A stretch of DNA of 64,000 nucleotides from Pseudanabaena sp. lw0831 (GCF_016584665.1 NZ_BBJB01000021.1:1-64000); one strand, 5' to 3'. Shown: positions 34,186-43,557, counted from the stretch's first letter. Made by a program: numbers and translations. The notes: a model not told the origin generated them from the letters alone.

Positions 34186-35571
34186 GTGAGACTTACTGAT
34201 AATCAACTGATCGCATTATTTACTGACTTGCTTGGAGTCGATAATGTTGTTTTATTCGATCGCTTAATACCAAATTTGCACGATCGCATTGTGATTAGCC
34301 TTATACCTGATAGCCTATCGCCAGTCTGTGTGCTTTATCCCCAGACGATCGCCGAATTATCATCTGCGATCGCATTAGCATCTGAACATCGATTACGAGT
34401 TCTAACCTGTGGTAATGCTACCAAGTTAGATTGGGGTGGATTGGTGAGCCGAGCGGATCTGGTGATCAGTACATCGAAGTTAAATCGGGTGATTGAGCAT
34501 TGTATTGGCGATCTCACGGTCACTGTTGAGGCAGGGGTAAAATATCAGGATTTGCAAACTGTCTTAGCAAAAGAAGGGCAGTTTTTAGCGATCGATCCGC
34601 CGTATAGAGCCAATGCGACGATTGGCGGGATTTTAGCTACAGGTAGCGCAGGTTCGTTGCGACATCGTTATAACAGTGTGCGGGACATGTGCTTGGGTAT
34701 TGAGTTTGTGCGAGCCGACGGTGAAGTGGTCAAGGCGGGTGGGCGTGTAGTCAAAAATGTGGCTGGCTATGACTTGATGAAATTATTAACAGGTTCTTAT
34801 GGAACTTTAGGAATTGCTTCTAGGATTACTTTTCGGCTCTATCCTTTGCCTGAGTATACGCAAATAGTGGTGGTTACTGGTGCTGCCGAGGCGATCGCCC
34901 AAGCACAGCAAAAAATTATTACCTCGGTACTTACACCCACTGCTTGCGATTTACTATCGGCAACTATGATCGCAGATCTTGGATTGGGGCAAGGCATCGG
35001 CTTAGTTTTACAATTTGCTAGTCTTAAGGCTAGTGTGATCGAACAATGCGATCGCATTGCTGCATTGGCGAAAGAATTAAATTTAGAAGTCCAAATGCTC
35101 GGCGCGGCTGAAGAATTCTGGGAATTGGTACAGATGATGATCTGGCAGGATGAGCTGCGTAATTCGGATCAACCTGAAGACGATGCTCCTGTGGTTTGTA
35201 AGTTGGCAGTATTGCAATCAGCTAGTGTGTCATTCTTACAAGAATGCGAACAAATTTTTGATGAGCAATCTTATTATTTGCAAATACATGCTGGTAGTGG
35301 TTTAGGGGTTTTGCGTTTAGAGGATGTGGAGGATTTAGGTACGATCGCCGATCAGATCGCTAAAGTGAGAAGCATTACTGAATCCCACAGTGGATTTTTG
35401 ACTATTATTGAAGCGCCCCATGAATTGAAGTTTAAAAAGAATGTTTGGGGATATATAGGTAATGCAAGCGACGTGATGGATAAAATTCGCCAACAATTTG
35501 ATGCGCGTGGCTTACTAAGTCCGAACCGAATGTTTTCTGACAGCGCTTTGCGCTCAAGCCCAAACAAATAA
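34186..35571 (+). CDS. glcE: Glycolate dehydrogenase FAD subunit GlcE
   Basis: A 461-residue FAD-binding protein with a GTG start. FAD-binding features are VLTCGNATKLDWGG, the ATIGGILATGSAGSLRHRYN loop and GGRVVKNVAGYDLMKLLTGS. GlcE oxidises glycolate to glyoxylate with GlcD and GlcF in photorespiration. glcF follows 95 bp downstream, but no glcD lies in the window, so the catalytic partner is encoded elsewhere. Its stop lies inside the left arm of a perfect hairpin. Confidence 0.85.
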   Translation: MRLTDNQLIALFTDLLGVDNVVLFDRLIPNLHDRIVISLIPDSLSPVCVLYPQTIAELSSAIALASEHRLRVLTCGNATKLDWGGLVSRADLVISTSKLNRVIEHCIGDLTVTVEAGVKYQDLQTVLAKEGQFLAIDPPYRANATIGGILATGSAGSLRHRYNSVRDMCLGIEFVRADGEVVKAGGRVVKNVAGYDLMKLLTGSYGTLGIASRITFRLYPLPEYTQIVVVTGAAEAIAQAQQKIITSVLTPTACDLLSATMIADLGLGQGIGLVLQFASLKASVIEQCDRIAALAKELNLEVQMLGAAEEFWELVQMMIWQDELRNSDQPEDDAPVVCKLAVLQSASVSFLQECEQIFDEQSYYLQIHAGSGLGVLRLEDVEDLGTIADQIAKVRSITESHSGFLTIIEAPHELKFKKNVWGYIGNASDVMDKIRQQFDARGLLSPNRMFSDSALRSSPNK

Positions 35572-35616
35572 ACCAATTAAAAGTGTTGCTTTGCAACACT
35601 TTTAATTGGTTTATTT
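35566..35616. terminator. 24-bp perfect hairpin at the glcE stop
   Basis: Arms 35566-35589 and 35593-35616, loop TTT in GTTGC-TTT-GCAAC. It overlaps the stop codon of glcE and precedes glcF, so it may reduce readthrough inside the operon. Confidence 0.65.
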
Positions 35617-35666
35617 CTGTAAATGATTCTTTTTTTTCGTAGATTAAGTTAAGAAATCAAGTAAAT

Positions 35667-37055
35667 ATGCAAGTTTCTGATAAGCCCAACTCTGAAAACC
35701 CAACTCCAAGTTTGATTGCGCCAGACTCTCAAATCTTCTTACAAACCTTTGATGCTAAGAATCCACCAAATCCACAACTAATTGATGCTTGTGTACATTG
35801 TGGATTTTGTCTATCGACTTGTCCTAGTTATCGTGTCATAGGCAAAGAGACAGATTCGCCACGCGGACGAATTTATTTAATGGATGGAATCAATGAAGGG
35901 GATATTCCTTTGTCTCCTGCGATCGCGCAGCACTTTGATACTTGTTTAGGATGTCTTGCCTGTGTGACCACTTGCCCTTCGGGTGTGCAGTATGACCAAC
36001 TCATTGAATCAACTCGCGCTCAAGTTGAAAGAAATCATCCTCGATCGCTACCTGAGAAGCTATTACGCCAATTTATCTTCTCAACTTTCCCCTATCCCAA
36101 TCGTCTGAGGATTTTACTTGCACCTCTATTAGCCTATCAAAAATTAGGCTTACAAAAATTAGTGGGATCGACAGGATGGCTGGAAAAGTTTCTGCCCAAG
36201 CAAATAGCAGCGATGGAATCGGTACTACCCGAACTAACTCCTCAATCTTTTCAGGACATTCTGCCTGAAGTGATTCCTGCAAAGGGAGAAAAGCGCTATC
36301 GAGTGGGAATGCTCTTAGGCTGCGTGCAACGTGTCTTTTTGCCAGAGGTGAATAATGCGACAGTGCGCGTATTGACGGCAAATGGTTGCGAAGTCGTAGT
36401 TCCTAAATTGCAGGGCTGTTGCGGAGCTTTATCGCATCATCAAGGGCAGGAGGCACAAACTCTGGAACTAGCCAAGCAAACTATCGATACTTTTGCTAAC
36501 TTAAATCTTGATGCAGTGCTGGTTAATGCTTCGGGCTGTGGACATACATTGAAAGAATATGGTCATATTTTGAAGGATGATCCAAACTATGCCGAGAAAG
36601 CTAAGCTCTTCTCTCAAAAAGTAAAGGATGTTCAAGAATTTCTTGATCATGTGGGATTGACTGCAAAACTCTCTCCTTTGCAAGATCAACCTTTAGCGAT
36701 CGCCTATCAAGATGCTTGCCATATGCTCCATGGACAAAAGATCAGCCTCGAACCACGTCGCTTATTGCGTCAAATTCCTAATGTACAACTAAGGGAATCG
36801 GTTGATGCTTCTTTATGCTGCGGTAGTGCAGGAATTTATAACATTTTGCAACCAGAAGTTGGACATGAATTGGGAGAGATGAAGGTAACTAATCTCACGG
36901 ATACTGGCGCTCAAGTAATAGCTTCGGCGAATGTTGGCTGCATTACCCAAATTCGCAAGCATTTGAAATTGCAAAATAAAAATATTCTCCTTAAACACCC
37001 AATGGAGCTATTAGATTATTCCATTCGCGGAAAAAAACTGGACAAGCAACCATAG
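35667..37055 (+). CDS. glcF: Glycolate dehydrogenase iron-sulfur subunit GlcF
   Basis: A 462-residue protein. Two 4Fe-4S motifs occur early (ACVHCGFCLSTCPSYR and DTCLGCLACVTTCPSG). Two CCG domains follow (GCCGALSHHQ; SLCCGSAGIYN), as in GlcF and heterodisulfide-reductase-type subunits. It passes electrons from the flavin subunits toward quinone. Length and motif order are normal. Confidence 0.9.
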   Translation: MQVSDKPNSENPTPSLIAPDSQIFLQTFDAKNPPNPQLIDACVHCGFCLSTCPSYRVIGKETDSPRGRIYLMDGINEGDIPLSPAIAQHFDTCLGCLACVTTCPSGVQYDQLIESTRAQVERNHPRSLPEKLLRQFIFSTFPYPNRLRILLAPLLAYQKLGLQKLVGSTGWLEKFLPKQIAAMESVLPELTPQSFQDILPEVIPAKGEKRYRVGMLLGCVQRVFLPEVNNATVRVLTANGCEVVVPKLQGCCGALSHHQGQEAQTLELAKQTIDTFANLNLDAVLVNASGCGHTLKEYGHILKDDPNYAEKAKLFSQKVKDVQEFLDHVGLTAKLSPLQDQPLAIAYQDACHMLHGQKISLEPRRLLRQIPNVQLRESVDASLCCGSAGIYNILQPEVGHELGEMKVTNLTDTGAQVIASANVGCITQIRKHLKLQNKNILLKHPMELLDYSIRGKKLDKQP

Positions 37056-37123
37056 TTTTAGAAAGACTTAACCAAATTTGTGACCGATTCCTCGCCTAAG
37101 TAGATGGGCAGAATAACTTACCC

Positions 37124-37169
37124 AAAACCGTAAGATCGTGCCCCATACGGGGCGTAGCCTTACGGTTTT
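37124..37169. terminator. Compound hairpin after glcF
   Basis: Outer 11-bp arms (37124-37134, 37159-37169) around an inner GCCCC-ATAC-GGGGC stem (37140-37153). Confidence 0.5.
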
Positions 37170-37240
37170 AGGTGATTATCAACGATTTGAGTGGATCGTG
37201 ATTATAGTGGTCAAGCTTTCATTTTATGACAAAATCCACA

Positions 37241-37285
37241 CCCAAAAGAGAGTGGTGGCGCTTTTCGCCGCCACTCTCTTTTGGG
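37241..37285. terminator. Hairpin between glcF and the convergent kinase
   Basis: 20-bp stem with one G-T wobble (37241-37260 with 37266-37285), centre GGCG-CTTTT-CGCC. Confidence 0.65.
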
Positions 37286-37307
37286 TTTAGCTATAGTTGG
37301 GAAAATG

Positions 37308-39611
37308 TCAAGCAAACTGGCAAGTATCATCATCACTGCTACGAGAGAGCACACTTGGTTGTGTAAAGTCAGTATCTTCAGATGCGGCTTGTTTTCCTTC
37401 CGCAGGGTGTAGCATTGATTTAGATTCAAGCTGATCGTATAGAGTCTTGACTACTTGGAGAATATAACTAGCTGCCTGATCGTAGGCGCTGGGTTCACTT
37501 AGCGATCGCGCTATTTGCCAGATCGATTTTTCGACCTTCTCAAAGGAAGGATAGGCATAAAATAATTGCCGTAGCAATCCATCTAGACGATGCGATCCTA
37601 AGTCATGCCAATTATCGCGATCGGGGTCAAAGGGATAGTAAAGTACAGAAAACAGGAGTATTTTCGCTCGCATAGAACTCGTAAATCGCATTAGTTCTAA
37701 TCGCAAGTCAAATAAATCGATGGCAATGCGTGGATCAAAAGGAATTTTGCTGCGACTTTGATTGTTTAAGGGAAGGCTGTATTGATTGATAATTGGTACG
37801 ATCGGTGGCACGATCGCTTCTAGATTGTTCTCTTCATTGCGATCGGGATAAAGAGGCTCTAACTTAGTGAGTAGCAAATTGCCGATCGCAATATATTCCG
37901 CAGGTTTTGAAACTCTTTGAACTGCTTCTTGCAGTAAAGCTTGCAATTGCAGAAAAGTGGGCATAAACGAGACTAGTTCTCTTAATAGACTTGCCCAGTC
38001 AATACTGTTTAATTGACGCAGATCGCTTTCCCAAACATCTTGATAGGTATAAAACAAGAGCTTTTTTAGGCGCATTTGTTGAGCATCTATATCAATGTTA
38101 TGAGCGACCCATGCATAAATATCAGAGTTATCGTCTAGATAGGGGTCGTCGAAAAGTGATAATTCATCTTCTTTAAAACTAGACTGTTGCTCCGATGGCA
38201 ATTCTGCATCCAAAGATTCGTTTAGTGGTTCATCTACTAAGCTATTTTGAGAAGTATTGAGAGGAGCAATTAGTTGCGCTGAACCTGCATTAATTACTAG
38301 ATGGCTTACTGAATAAGAAAGTGGTTGACTAAATTTTTGAGAATTTGAATTAAATTGAGAAGAAGTTATCGGCTCGGCAATGACTGATACTGGTGATTTT
38401 TGATAGAATTTGGAGGCTGCATTAAAAACTATTTTGGCAACAATCAAATATTGGCGCTGTTTTTGGACAGAGATGGTTTTGACGGACTTTACCAAGTTCT
38501 CTTTGAGAGCTTCAATAGTTGGATATTGTTGATATAAATCTTCCAGTAGTTCCACAAAACTGAAGTTGTTTAAACGATTGAGATCGTTTTCTAAAATACC
38601 CGTACATACTAAACACACTAGTTTCTTCGCCCGAACAGGGTCTTCACTCATCTCAAGATCGTCTGAGATTTCATCGATAAGCTTTGCCTGAGGACTCTTA
38701 GTATTCTCCTCAGGAGGATTAATCGGTGGCAACTCGCCAAGGTTTAGCGGGTTAAGTTCGCTAAAAATAGTCTGCGCTTGAGATTGCATTAGTAGAGGTT
38801 GCAGTGCGTCCAATACTTCATTAGCTGATTGATAGCGTTGTCGAAAATCAAAGCGCACCATTTTATCAATCACATCGGCAAATCTTGGCGTGACTTTAGC
38901 GCGATCGCGCCAGCAAAACTCACTAGTAATTGGATCTTCGGGAATCTGGTTTGGCAATATTCCCGTTAGGGCTTGGATGGCAATCACCCCGATCGCATAG
39001 ATATCACTAGCAAACATGGTCTTGCCGCTATATTGCTCGTTCGGCATATATCCAGGTGAGCCAATCACCAAGCTTGAAGTATGTCCTAACTGACTAATCG
39101 GCTGAGTGCTAACTTCTTTGACTGCACCAAAATCAATCAAGACAATTTTTTTGTCACTAGCGCGACGAATCAAATTGCTAGGCTTAATATCGCGATGAAT
39201 TACTTGCTGGCGATGTACAAAATCGAGGGTGTGCAAAATATCTGTGAGAAAATCAATCGTGTACTGCTCTCCCAAACATTCACCACGCTTAATTTCTTGA
39301 GTCAATACATCGCCTTCAATCAATTCCTGAGCCAGAAAAAACTCTTCATCTTCTTCAAAGTGAGCCAACAAGCTGGGAATACATTCATGTCTGCCTAATC
39401 GATAAAGTACCTTTGCCTCGTTATCGAATAGTTCGCGTGAGATTTTTAAAATTTCTGCTTGCGATGACGCAGGCTTAAGCTGCTTAATCACGCAGGTAGG
39501 GCGATCGGGCAGATATCCATCTTCGGCAATAAAGGTTTGGCTAAAGCCGCCGCCCCCAAGTTGTTTGACGATTTTATAGCGCCCAGTCAGGGTTTTACCG
39601 AGCATAGTCAT
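37308..39611 (-). CDS. Serine/threonine protein kinase with three C-terminal helical repeats
   Basis: A 767-residue kinase. The catalytic domain (~10-275) has GGGGFSQTF, lysine in CVIKQLKP, HRDIKPSNLI, LIDFGAV and GYMPNEQ. The C-terminal ~450 residues contain three related ~85-residue helical units separated by acidic linkers. They start near AKKLVCLVCTGILENDLNRL, MRLKKLLFYTYQDVWESDLR and RAKILLFSVLYYPFDPDRDN and share an L-x5-DxxxLxxL core and a final KxLY helix. I do not know this repeat. It may be a signalling or substrate-docking module. There is no membrane segment. Confidence 0.85.
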   Translation of the reverse strand: MTMLGKTLTGRYKIVKQLGGGGFSQTFIAEDGYLPDRPTCVIKQLKPASSQAEILKISRELFDNEAKVLYRLGRHECIPSLLAHFEEDEEFFLAQELIEGDVLTQEIKRGECLGEQYTIDFLTDILHTLDFVHRQQVIHRDIKPSNLIRRASDKKIVLIDFGAVKEVSTQPISQLGHTSSLVIGSPGYMPNEQYSGKTMFASDIYAIGVIAIQALTGILPNQIPEDPITSEFCWRDRAKVTPRFADVIDKMVRFDFRQRYQSANEVLDALQPLLMQSQAQTIFSELNPLNLGELPPINPPEENTKSPQAKLIDEISDDLEMSEDPVRAKKLVCLVCTGILENDLNRLNNFSFVELLEDLYQQYPTIEALKENLVKSVKTISVQKQRQYLIVAKIVFNAASKFYQKSPVSVIAEPITSSQFNSNSQKFSQPLSYSVSHLVINAGSAQLIAPLNTSQNSLVDEPLNESLDAELPSEQQSSFKEDELSLFDDPYLDDNSDIYAWVAHNIDIDAQQMRLKKLLFYTYQDVWESDLRQLNSIDWASLLRELVSFMPTFLQLQALLQEAVQRVSKPAEYIAIGNLLLTKLEPLYPDRNEENNLEAIVPPIVPIINQYSLPLNNQSRSKIPFDPRIAIDLFDLRLELMRFTSSMRAKILLFSVLYYPFDPDRDNWHDLGSHRLDGLLRQLFYAYPSFEKVEKSIWQIARSLSEPSAYDQAASYILQVVKTLYDQLESKSMLHPAEGKQAASEDTDFTQPSVLSRSSDDDTCQFA

Positions 39612-39727
39612 TTCAGCCAGTACTAACTTGAATATTTTGGCATTTCCTTAACATCCTAGCAAGTTAATTTTCGCAAGTGCTTACAAAATATTTAGAATTA
39701 TGGATCTAATTATTATAGCGATCGCCA

Positions 39728-39764
39728 TAGCGTAGTTCTATGGCTACGCACTAGAACTACGCTA
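39728..39764. terminator. Hairpin after the methylglyoxal synthase/lipid kinase gene
   Basis: 13-bp perfect stem (39728-39740 with 39752-39764), 11-nt loop. It lies 45 bp beyond the minus-strand stop. Confidence 0.5.
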
Positions 39765-39808
39765 CGACAGAAATTTCTTCTACGTAACATTGCCTTTTTG
39801 GCTTTAAT

Positions 39809-41161
39809 CTAGTTACTTAATTCAACTGCTTTTCTTACTGGAATCAGACTGTTAACCAATGGAGCAAAAAGTGTCAATCCGTCTGGGATACATACTATTT
39901 CTACTGGAGTTGTCCCAATTATCTCGCCATCCACTACTACTTTTTGGGGCGGGGTTGCCGTAACCTTGATTTTATTAGTTCTAAAGCAGACTAAGACTTC
40001 GTTCTCGATGGGGGTTTTTACTAACGCAGAAGTAAACAGCTTGCCGATTACATCGATCGCTAATAGGCGATCGGAAAGGTTGAGACTCTCATTCTTGGAA
40101 ATGGCGATCGTCACGTCAAGTAACCCATCGTTGGGAATTACCTCTCCAAATCCTTGAGCCAGCACTGAAGTCGGAGGCGCAGCATTGGCAATAGTCATCG
40201 CCCCACAGTGAAATTGAGTGATAGAGCCATCAATCTCAACTTCGACAGCAAAGAGCTTCTGTTCTAAAAGTTGCTGGGCTCCCGCGATCAGATAAGCAAA
40301 AGCTCCCAAAAGATTCTTCATGTCTCGATCGGCTCGTTGGACAGTTTCTGCTTCAAATCCAATACCAGCAAGCAAAATCATCGGGAAATCATTACAACGA
40401 GCTGCATCGACAATGCAAGTATTGCCAGTGAGAATGTTCTCACAAGCTGGCTTAAGTCCTGTCGGAATTCCCAATGCTACAGAGAACGCATTGGCAGTGC
40501 CTCTGGGAATAATACCAAGGGGAATGTCCGTACCAATCAGAGCATTTGCAACTGCGGAAATTGTGCCATCGCCACCAGATGCGATAATGAAATCAGTGTC
40601 AGGGGATGTCGATTTACGCGCCTGAATTGCCGCGATCGCAGCTTTTGCTTGGTCAGCAGGATTAACATCGGGCTTTGTAAAAATAACCTTCAGTTGAATC
40701 TGAGGCTCCAAAGTTTGACGAATCATGGCAAGATCCCAATCGGGATTTCCTTGTCCTGCCACTGGATTAAATATCAGATGGGCGACAAGGCGTTTACCTA
40801 GGGATTGCAGTACAGCATCTGCTGTTGCTATGTTAGTAGCTAGAGGAACGTTATAGATTTTGCATACTCGCAGCAAGGGTAGAAGATTAGAACCAAGCAA
40901 TTGAGTATGATCTGGATCGAAGAGCCAAATAACACCAGCAACTTCTCCCTCAATTACACGAGCAGCAATTTCAATATCCCCACCGTCATGCTGCGATCGC
41001 ATTAGCTCAATCTGAATCCCTGTCGAGGCTTGAATCTGCTTACCTGTATTGGCTGTTGCAATGGAATGATAACGAGACAATGTTGCTTGGTGTTTTTGCG
41101 CCAAAGTAACTATGTCTGCTTTTTGGGTGTCATGGGCAATGAAGGCAATAGAGATTGACAT
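39809..41161 (-). CDS. Methylglyoxal synthase - diacylglycerol/lipid kinase fusion
   Basis: A 450-residue protein. Residues ~1-120 match methylglyoxal synthase: IAFIAHDTQKADIV, IATANTGKQI, GGDIEIAARV, WLFDPD, PLATNIATAD. Residues ~130-440 are a DAGK/YegS-type lipid kinase: HLIFNPVAGQGNPDWDL, IIASGGDGTISAVANAL, GIIPRGTANAFS, DAARCNDFPMILLAGIGFEA, DGLLDVTI, VVVDGEI. The first domain would turn dihydroxyacetone phosphate into methylglyoxal, the second would phosphorylate a lipid or related substrate. Whether both halves are active is not visible. Such fusions occur in some bacteria. Confidence 0.85.
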   Translation of the reverse strand: MSISIAFIAHDTQKADIVTLAQKHQATLSRYHSIATANTGKQIQASTGIQIELMRSQHDGGDIEIAARVIEGEVAGVIWLFDPDHTQLLGSNLLPLLRVCKIYNVPLATNIATADAVLQSLGKRLVAHLIFNPVAGQGNPDWDLAMIRQTLEPQIQLKVIFTKPDVNPADQAKAAIAAIQARKSTSPDTDFIIASGGDGTISAVANALIGTDIPLGIIPRGTANAFSVALGIPTGLKPACENILTGNTCIVDAARCNDFPMILLAGIGFEAETVQRADRDMKNLLGAFAYLIAGAQQLLEQKLFAVEVEIDGSITQFHCGAMTIANAAPPTSVLAQGFGEVIPNDGLLDVTIAISKNESLNLSDRLLAIDVIGKLFTSALVKTPIENEVLVCFRTNKIKVTATPPQKVVVDGEIIGTTPVEIVCIPDGLTLFAPLVNSLIPVRKAVELSN

Positions 41162-41200
41162 GTTATTGTTCTTTACAGCAATTTTTGATCAAAGGAACCA

Positions 41201-41251
41201 CAAGAAAATTTTTTAAAACGTTGCAAAGCAACGTTTTAAAAAATTTTCTTG
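41201..41251. terminator. 24-bp perfect hairpin after the HTH-GrpE gene
   Basis: Arms 41201-41224 and 41228-41251, loop AAA in CGTTGC-AAA-GCAACG. Confidence 0.65.
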
Positions 41252-41275
41252 GTTTGGGTTTGAGCGCAAAGCGCT

Positions 41276-41911
41276 TTAAATTGCGATAGAAACCCTAGCC
41301 CGATACAACAACTTTTCACCTTGCATATAACCAACATATCGCACGATCGCGACATCTCCTTCTTTGATCTCATAACTTCCTTCCATTAATTGATGTTTAT
41401 GGGAATCGTAAGCAACTTCTTTACCAACAGAATCGATCGCAGTAATCCCCCATTTTTGCAAAAGTATGTCCAAAGGACGTAAGAGAGGCAGAATATTTTT
41501 CGCTAGCATATTTGGATTTTGCTGAGCCGCATGAGCTGCCGATGGTAATTGCAAAATTAGAGACTCTAATTGTTGAATAGTTTCTCGTTCAAATTGCGAT
41601 CGCAACTCAAGTTTTTGCTGCTCAAGTTTTTGCTGCAATCTTTGATATTCTTCGCGTAAGGCAGAGATCGCTAAACTTGGAGATTCTGGATTGTTTGAAT
41701 CGCCGATAAACTTAGCAATCACTTCTGTTACTTCAATTTGGAGTACTTCCGCTAACTTCGTTAAATCAGCATATCTTAGAGTCGCCGCATTACCTTTGCG
41801 AAGCGTGTCGAAAGCTCGCCGTGATATACCTGTGCGATCGCTTAGTATTTGAAAGCTAGATATACCGACTTGCTTCATGAGCTGACGTAATATTTCCGTG
41901 CGATCGTCCAT
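41276..41911 (-). CDS. HTH - GrpE-like protein
   Basis: A 211-residue protein from ATG 41911. Residues ~10-65 form an XRE-like helix-turn-helix (FQILSDRTGISRRAFDTLRK; YADLTKLAEVLQIE). Residues ~80-135 are a long coiled coil (EEYQRLQQKLEQQKLELRSQ). The C-terminal ~60 residues resemble the beta domain of GrpE (LQKWGITAIDSVGKEVAYD; IVRYVGYMQGEKLLYRARV). GrpE is the nucleotide exchange factor of DnaK. A DNA-binding head on this fold suggests coupling of chaperone state to transcription. No dnaK is nearby. Confidence 0.75.
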   Translation of the reverse strand: MDDRTEILRQLMKQVGISSFQILSDRTGISRRAFDTLRKGNAATLRYADLTKLAEVLQIEVTEVIAKFIGDSNNPESPSLAISALREEYQRLQQKLEQQKLELRSQFERETIQQLESLILQLPSAAHAAQQNPNMLAKNILPLLRPLDILLQKWGITAIDSVGKEVAYDSHKHQLMEGSYEIKEGDVAIVRYVGYMQGEKLLYRARVSIAI

Positions 41912-42016
41912 GGTCTGATTTGATAAATTAGTAAAGAAGATGCTTGTTCTCAGCATCGCAGATCTATGCTGACTATTGTACTATCATCATTTTCTTAGCT
42001 TTTTGAATAATTATCT

Positions 42017-42676
42017 ATGCCTAATAATCTTGGATTCTGGTTAATTTGGATTTTATTTGTGGTTTATGCATTCATTTTTGCTCCACCAGATCGCCCTGAC
42101 ACCATAACCCTGATCCAGAAACTGATTGCAGGTGATTGGCAAGGTACTAATGCTTATATTGTGGCGCTTTTTAATTTGATGGGTGTTTTTCCTTGCATTT
42201 ATGCTTGTATGCTGGCTAGCGATGGACAAGGACAGAAAATACCAGCTTGGCCGTTTGCAGGACTGTCATTCTTTTTAGGTGCATTTGCACTGTTGCCTTA
42301 CTTTGCTTTGCGGGAGCCAAATCCTACATTTGTCGGCAAAAAAAGCTGGAATGTGAAGATTTTAGATTCACGCTTTGCAGGAATCGCGATTAGCGCGATC
42401 GCCATTTATTTTTTGGTGTACGGATTTGCGAATGGTAATTGGGCTGATTTTATCCAGCAATGGCAAACCAGTCGATTTATCCATGTGATGAGTTTAGATT
42501 TTTGCATGTTGTCGCTGATGTTTCCTTGGTTGCTTAGTGACGACATGGATCGGCGTGGCATGACTGATGATCGATTCTTTTCATTTATCGCCCTCATCCC
42601 TTTAGTTGGCGCATTAATTTATCTCTGTTTGCGATCGCCTTTGATCGAGAACGAGCAAGAGTTAAAACCTCAATAA
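42017..42676 (+). CDS. Conserved membrane protein of unknown function
   Basis: A 219-residue protein with about six helices (LGFWLIWILFVVYAFIF; ALFNLMGVFPCIYACML; AGLSFFLGAFALLPYFAL; FAGIAISAIAIYFLVYGF; SLDFCMLSLMFPWLL; FFSFIALIPLVGALIYL). Acidic loops such as LLSDDMDRRGM occur late. It resembles cyanobacterial and plastid-targeted membrane proteins without assigned function. The 3' end is separated from the convergent kinase by one shared terminator. Confidence 0.7.
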   Translation: MPNNLGFWLIWILFVVYAFIFAPPDRPDTITLIQKLIAGDWQGTNAYIVALFNLMGVFPCIYACMLASDGQGQKIPAWPFAGLSFFLGAFALLPYFALREPNPTFVGKKSWNVKILDSRFAGIAISAIAIYFLVYGFANGNWADFIQQWQTSRFIHVMSLDFCMLSLMFPWLLSDDMDRRGMTDDRFFSFIALIPLVGALIYLCLRSPLIENEQELKPQ

Positions 42677-42704
42677 AAAAGGGCGCAAAGCGCCCTTTTT
42701 TATT
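42672..42704. terminator. Bidirectional terminator
   Basis: 15-bp perfect stem (42672-42686 with 42690-42704), GGGCGC-AAA-GCGCCC with A- and T-runs. It covers the stop codons of both convergent genes. Confidence 0.85.
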
Positions 42705-43557
42705 TGCAAATAGTCTCAATCATGCGATTAGCTTGAGAGCCATAGCCGCCGCCAAAGAGATGGAAATGATTGAGAATGTGATAGAGATTGTAAAGAGTTT
42801 TACGTTGTTGATAGCCTGAGTCTAGAGGATATGCATCCTGATAAGCGCGATAAAACTGCGATGGGAATCCGCCAAATAATTCGGTCATAGCAAGATCAAC
42901 TTCGCGATCGCCAAAATACAGAGCAGGGTCAAAAATCACAGGTTCGCCATCCACAAATGCGGCATTTCCACCCCAAAGATCGCCATGTACCATTGAAGGC
43001 TGTGGTTGGTAATTATCAAAAAATCTTGACAAGGACTTATAAATTTTTTCTTCAGGAATATTGGATTGCCACCCCTTTCGTCTGGCTAAACGGAACTGAA
43101 AGCCTAGCCGATATTCGATCCAGAAATCTAGCCAACTATTTGTCCAATTATTAATCTGCGGCGTTGAGCCGATCGCATTATTTTGATCCCAACCAAATCC
43201 GCGATCGCTATTTACCCGATGTATCGCCGCTAGATTTCGTCCCATCGCTTCCCAGTCTTGTCTGCCGCCTAATTCGAGATTTTCCATCACCAAGTAAGCT
43301 GCATCATTAGCTATTCCCCAACAGATCGGCTGTGGTACGCGGATTGTATGGGTAGTATACATTTGCTTTAAGGCGATCGCTTCAGCGACAAACATATCTA
43401 AACTGCTGGCAATATTAGTTTTAACAAAAAATTGGCGCTGACTATCGGATATTCGAGTTGTCTGATTGATGCAGCCGCCAGACTGCGCTTGGCGGAGATC
43501 GCAGGTAAACCGTTCTCCCGTTGCTTGTGAAATAGCGATCGCAATTTCATCCCACAT
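42700..43557 (-). CDS. Fructosamine/ketosamine kinase family protein
   Basis: A 285-residue aminoglycoside-phosphotransferase-fold kinase. Signatures are SGGCINQTTRI, FFVKTN lysine, YLVMENLELG, the catalytic loop MVHGDLWGGNAAF and metal-binding IFDPALYFGDREVDLAMTEL. The family phosphorylates sugar-lysine adducts on proteins as a deglycation step. It lies one gene away from a methylglyoxal synthase fusion, and both touch glycation chemistry; that connection is speculative. Confidence 0.88.
   Translation of the reverse strand: MWDEIAIAISQATGERFTCDLRQAQSGGCINQTTRISDSQRQFFVKTNIASSLDMFVAEAIALKQMYTTHTIRVPQPICWGIANDAAYLVMENLELGGRQDWEAMGRNLAAIHRVNSDRGFGWDQNNAIGSTPQINNWTNSWLDFWIEYRLGFQFRLARRKGWQSNIPEEKIYKSLSRFFDNYQPQPSMVHGDLWGGNAAFVDGEPVIFDPALYFGDREVDLAMTELFGGFPSQFYRAYQDAYPLDSGYQQRKTLYNLYHILNHFHLFGGGYGSQANRMIETICK

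Noticed and set aside
40271-40801. 176-codon frame opposite the methylglyoxal synthase/lipid kinase gene
   Set aside because: Ser/Cys/Asn-rich antisense shadow; the opposite strand encodes a complete known fusion.
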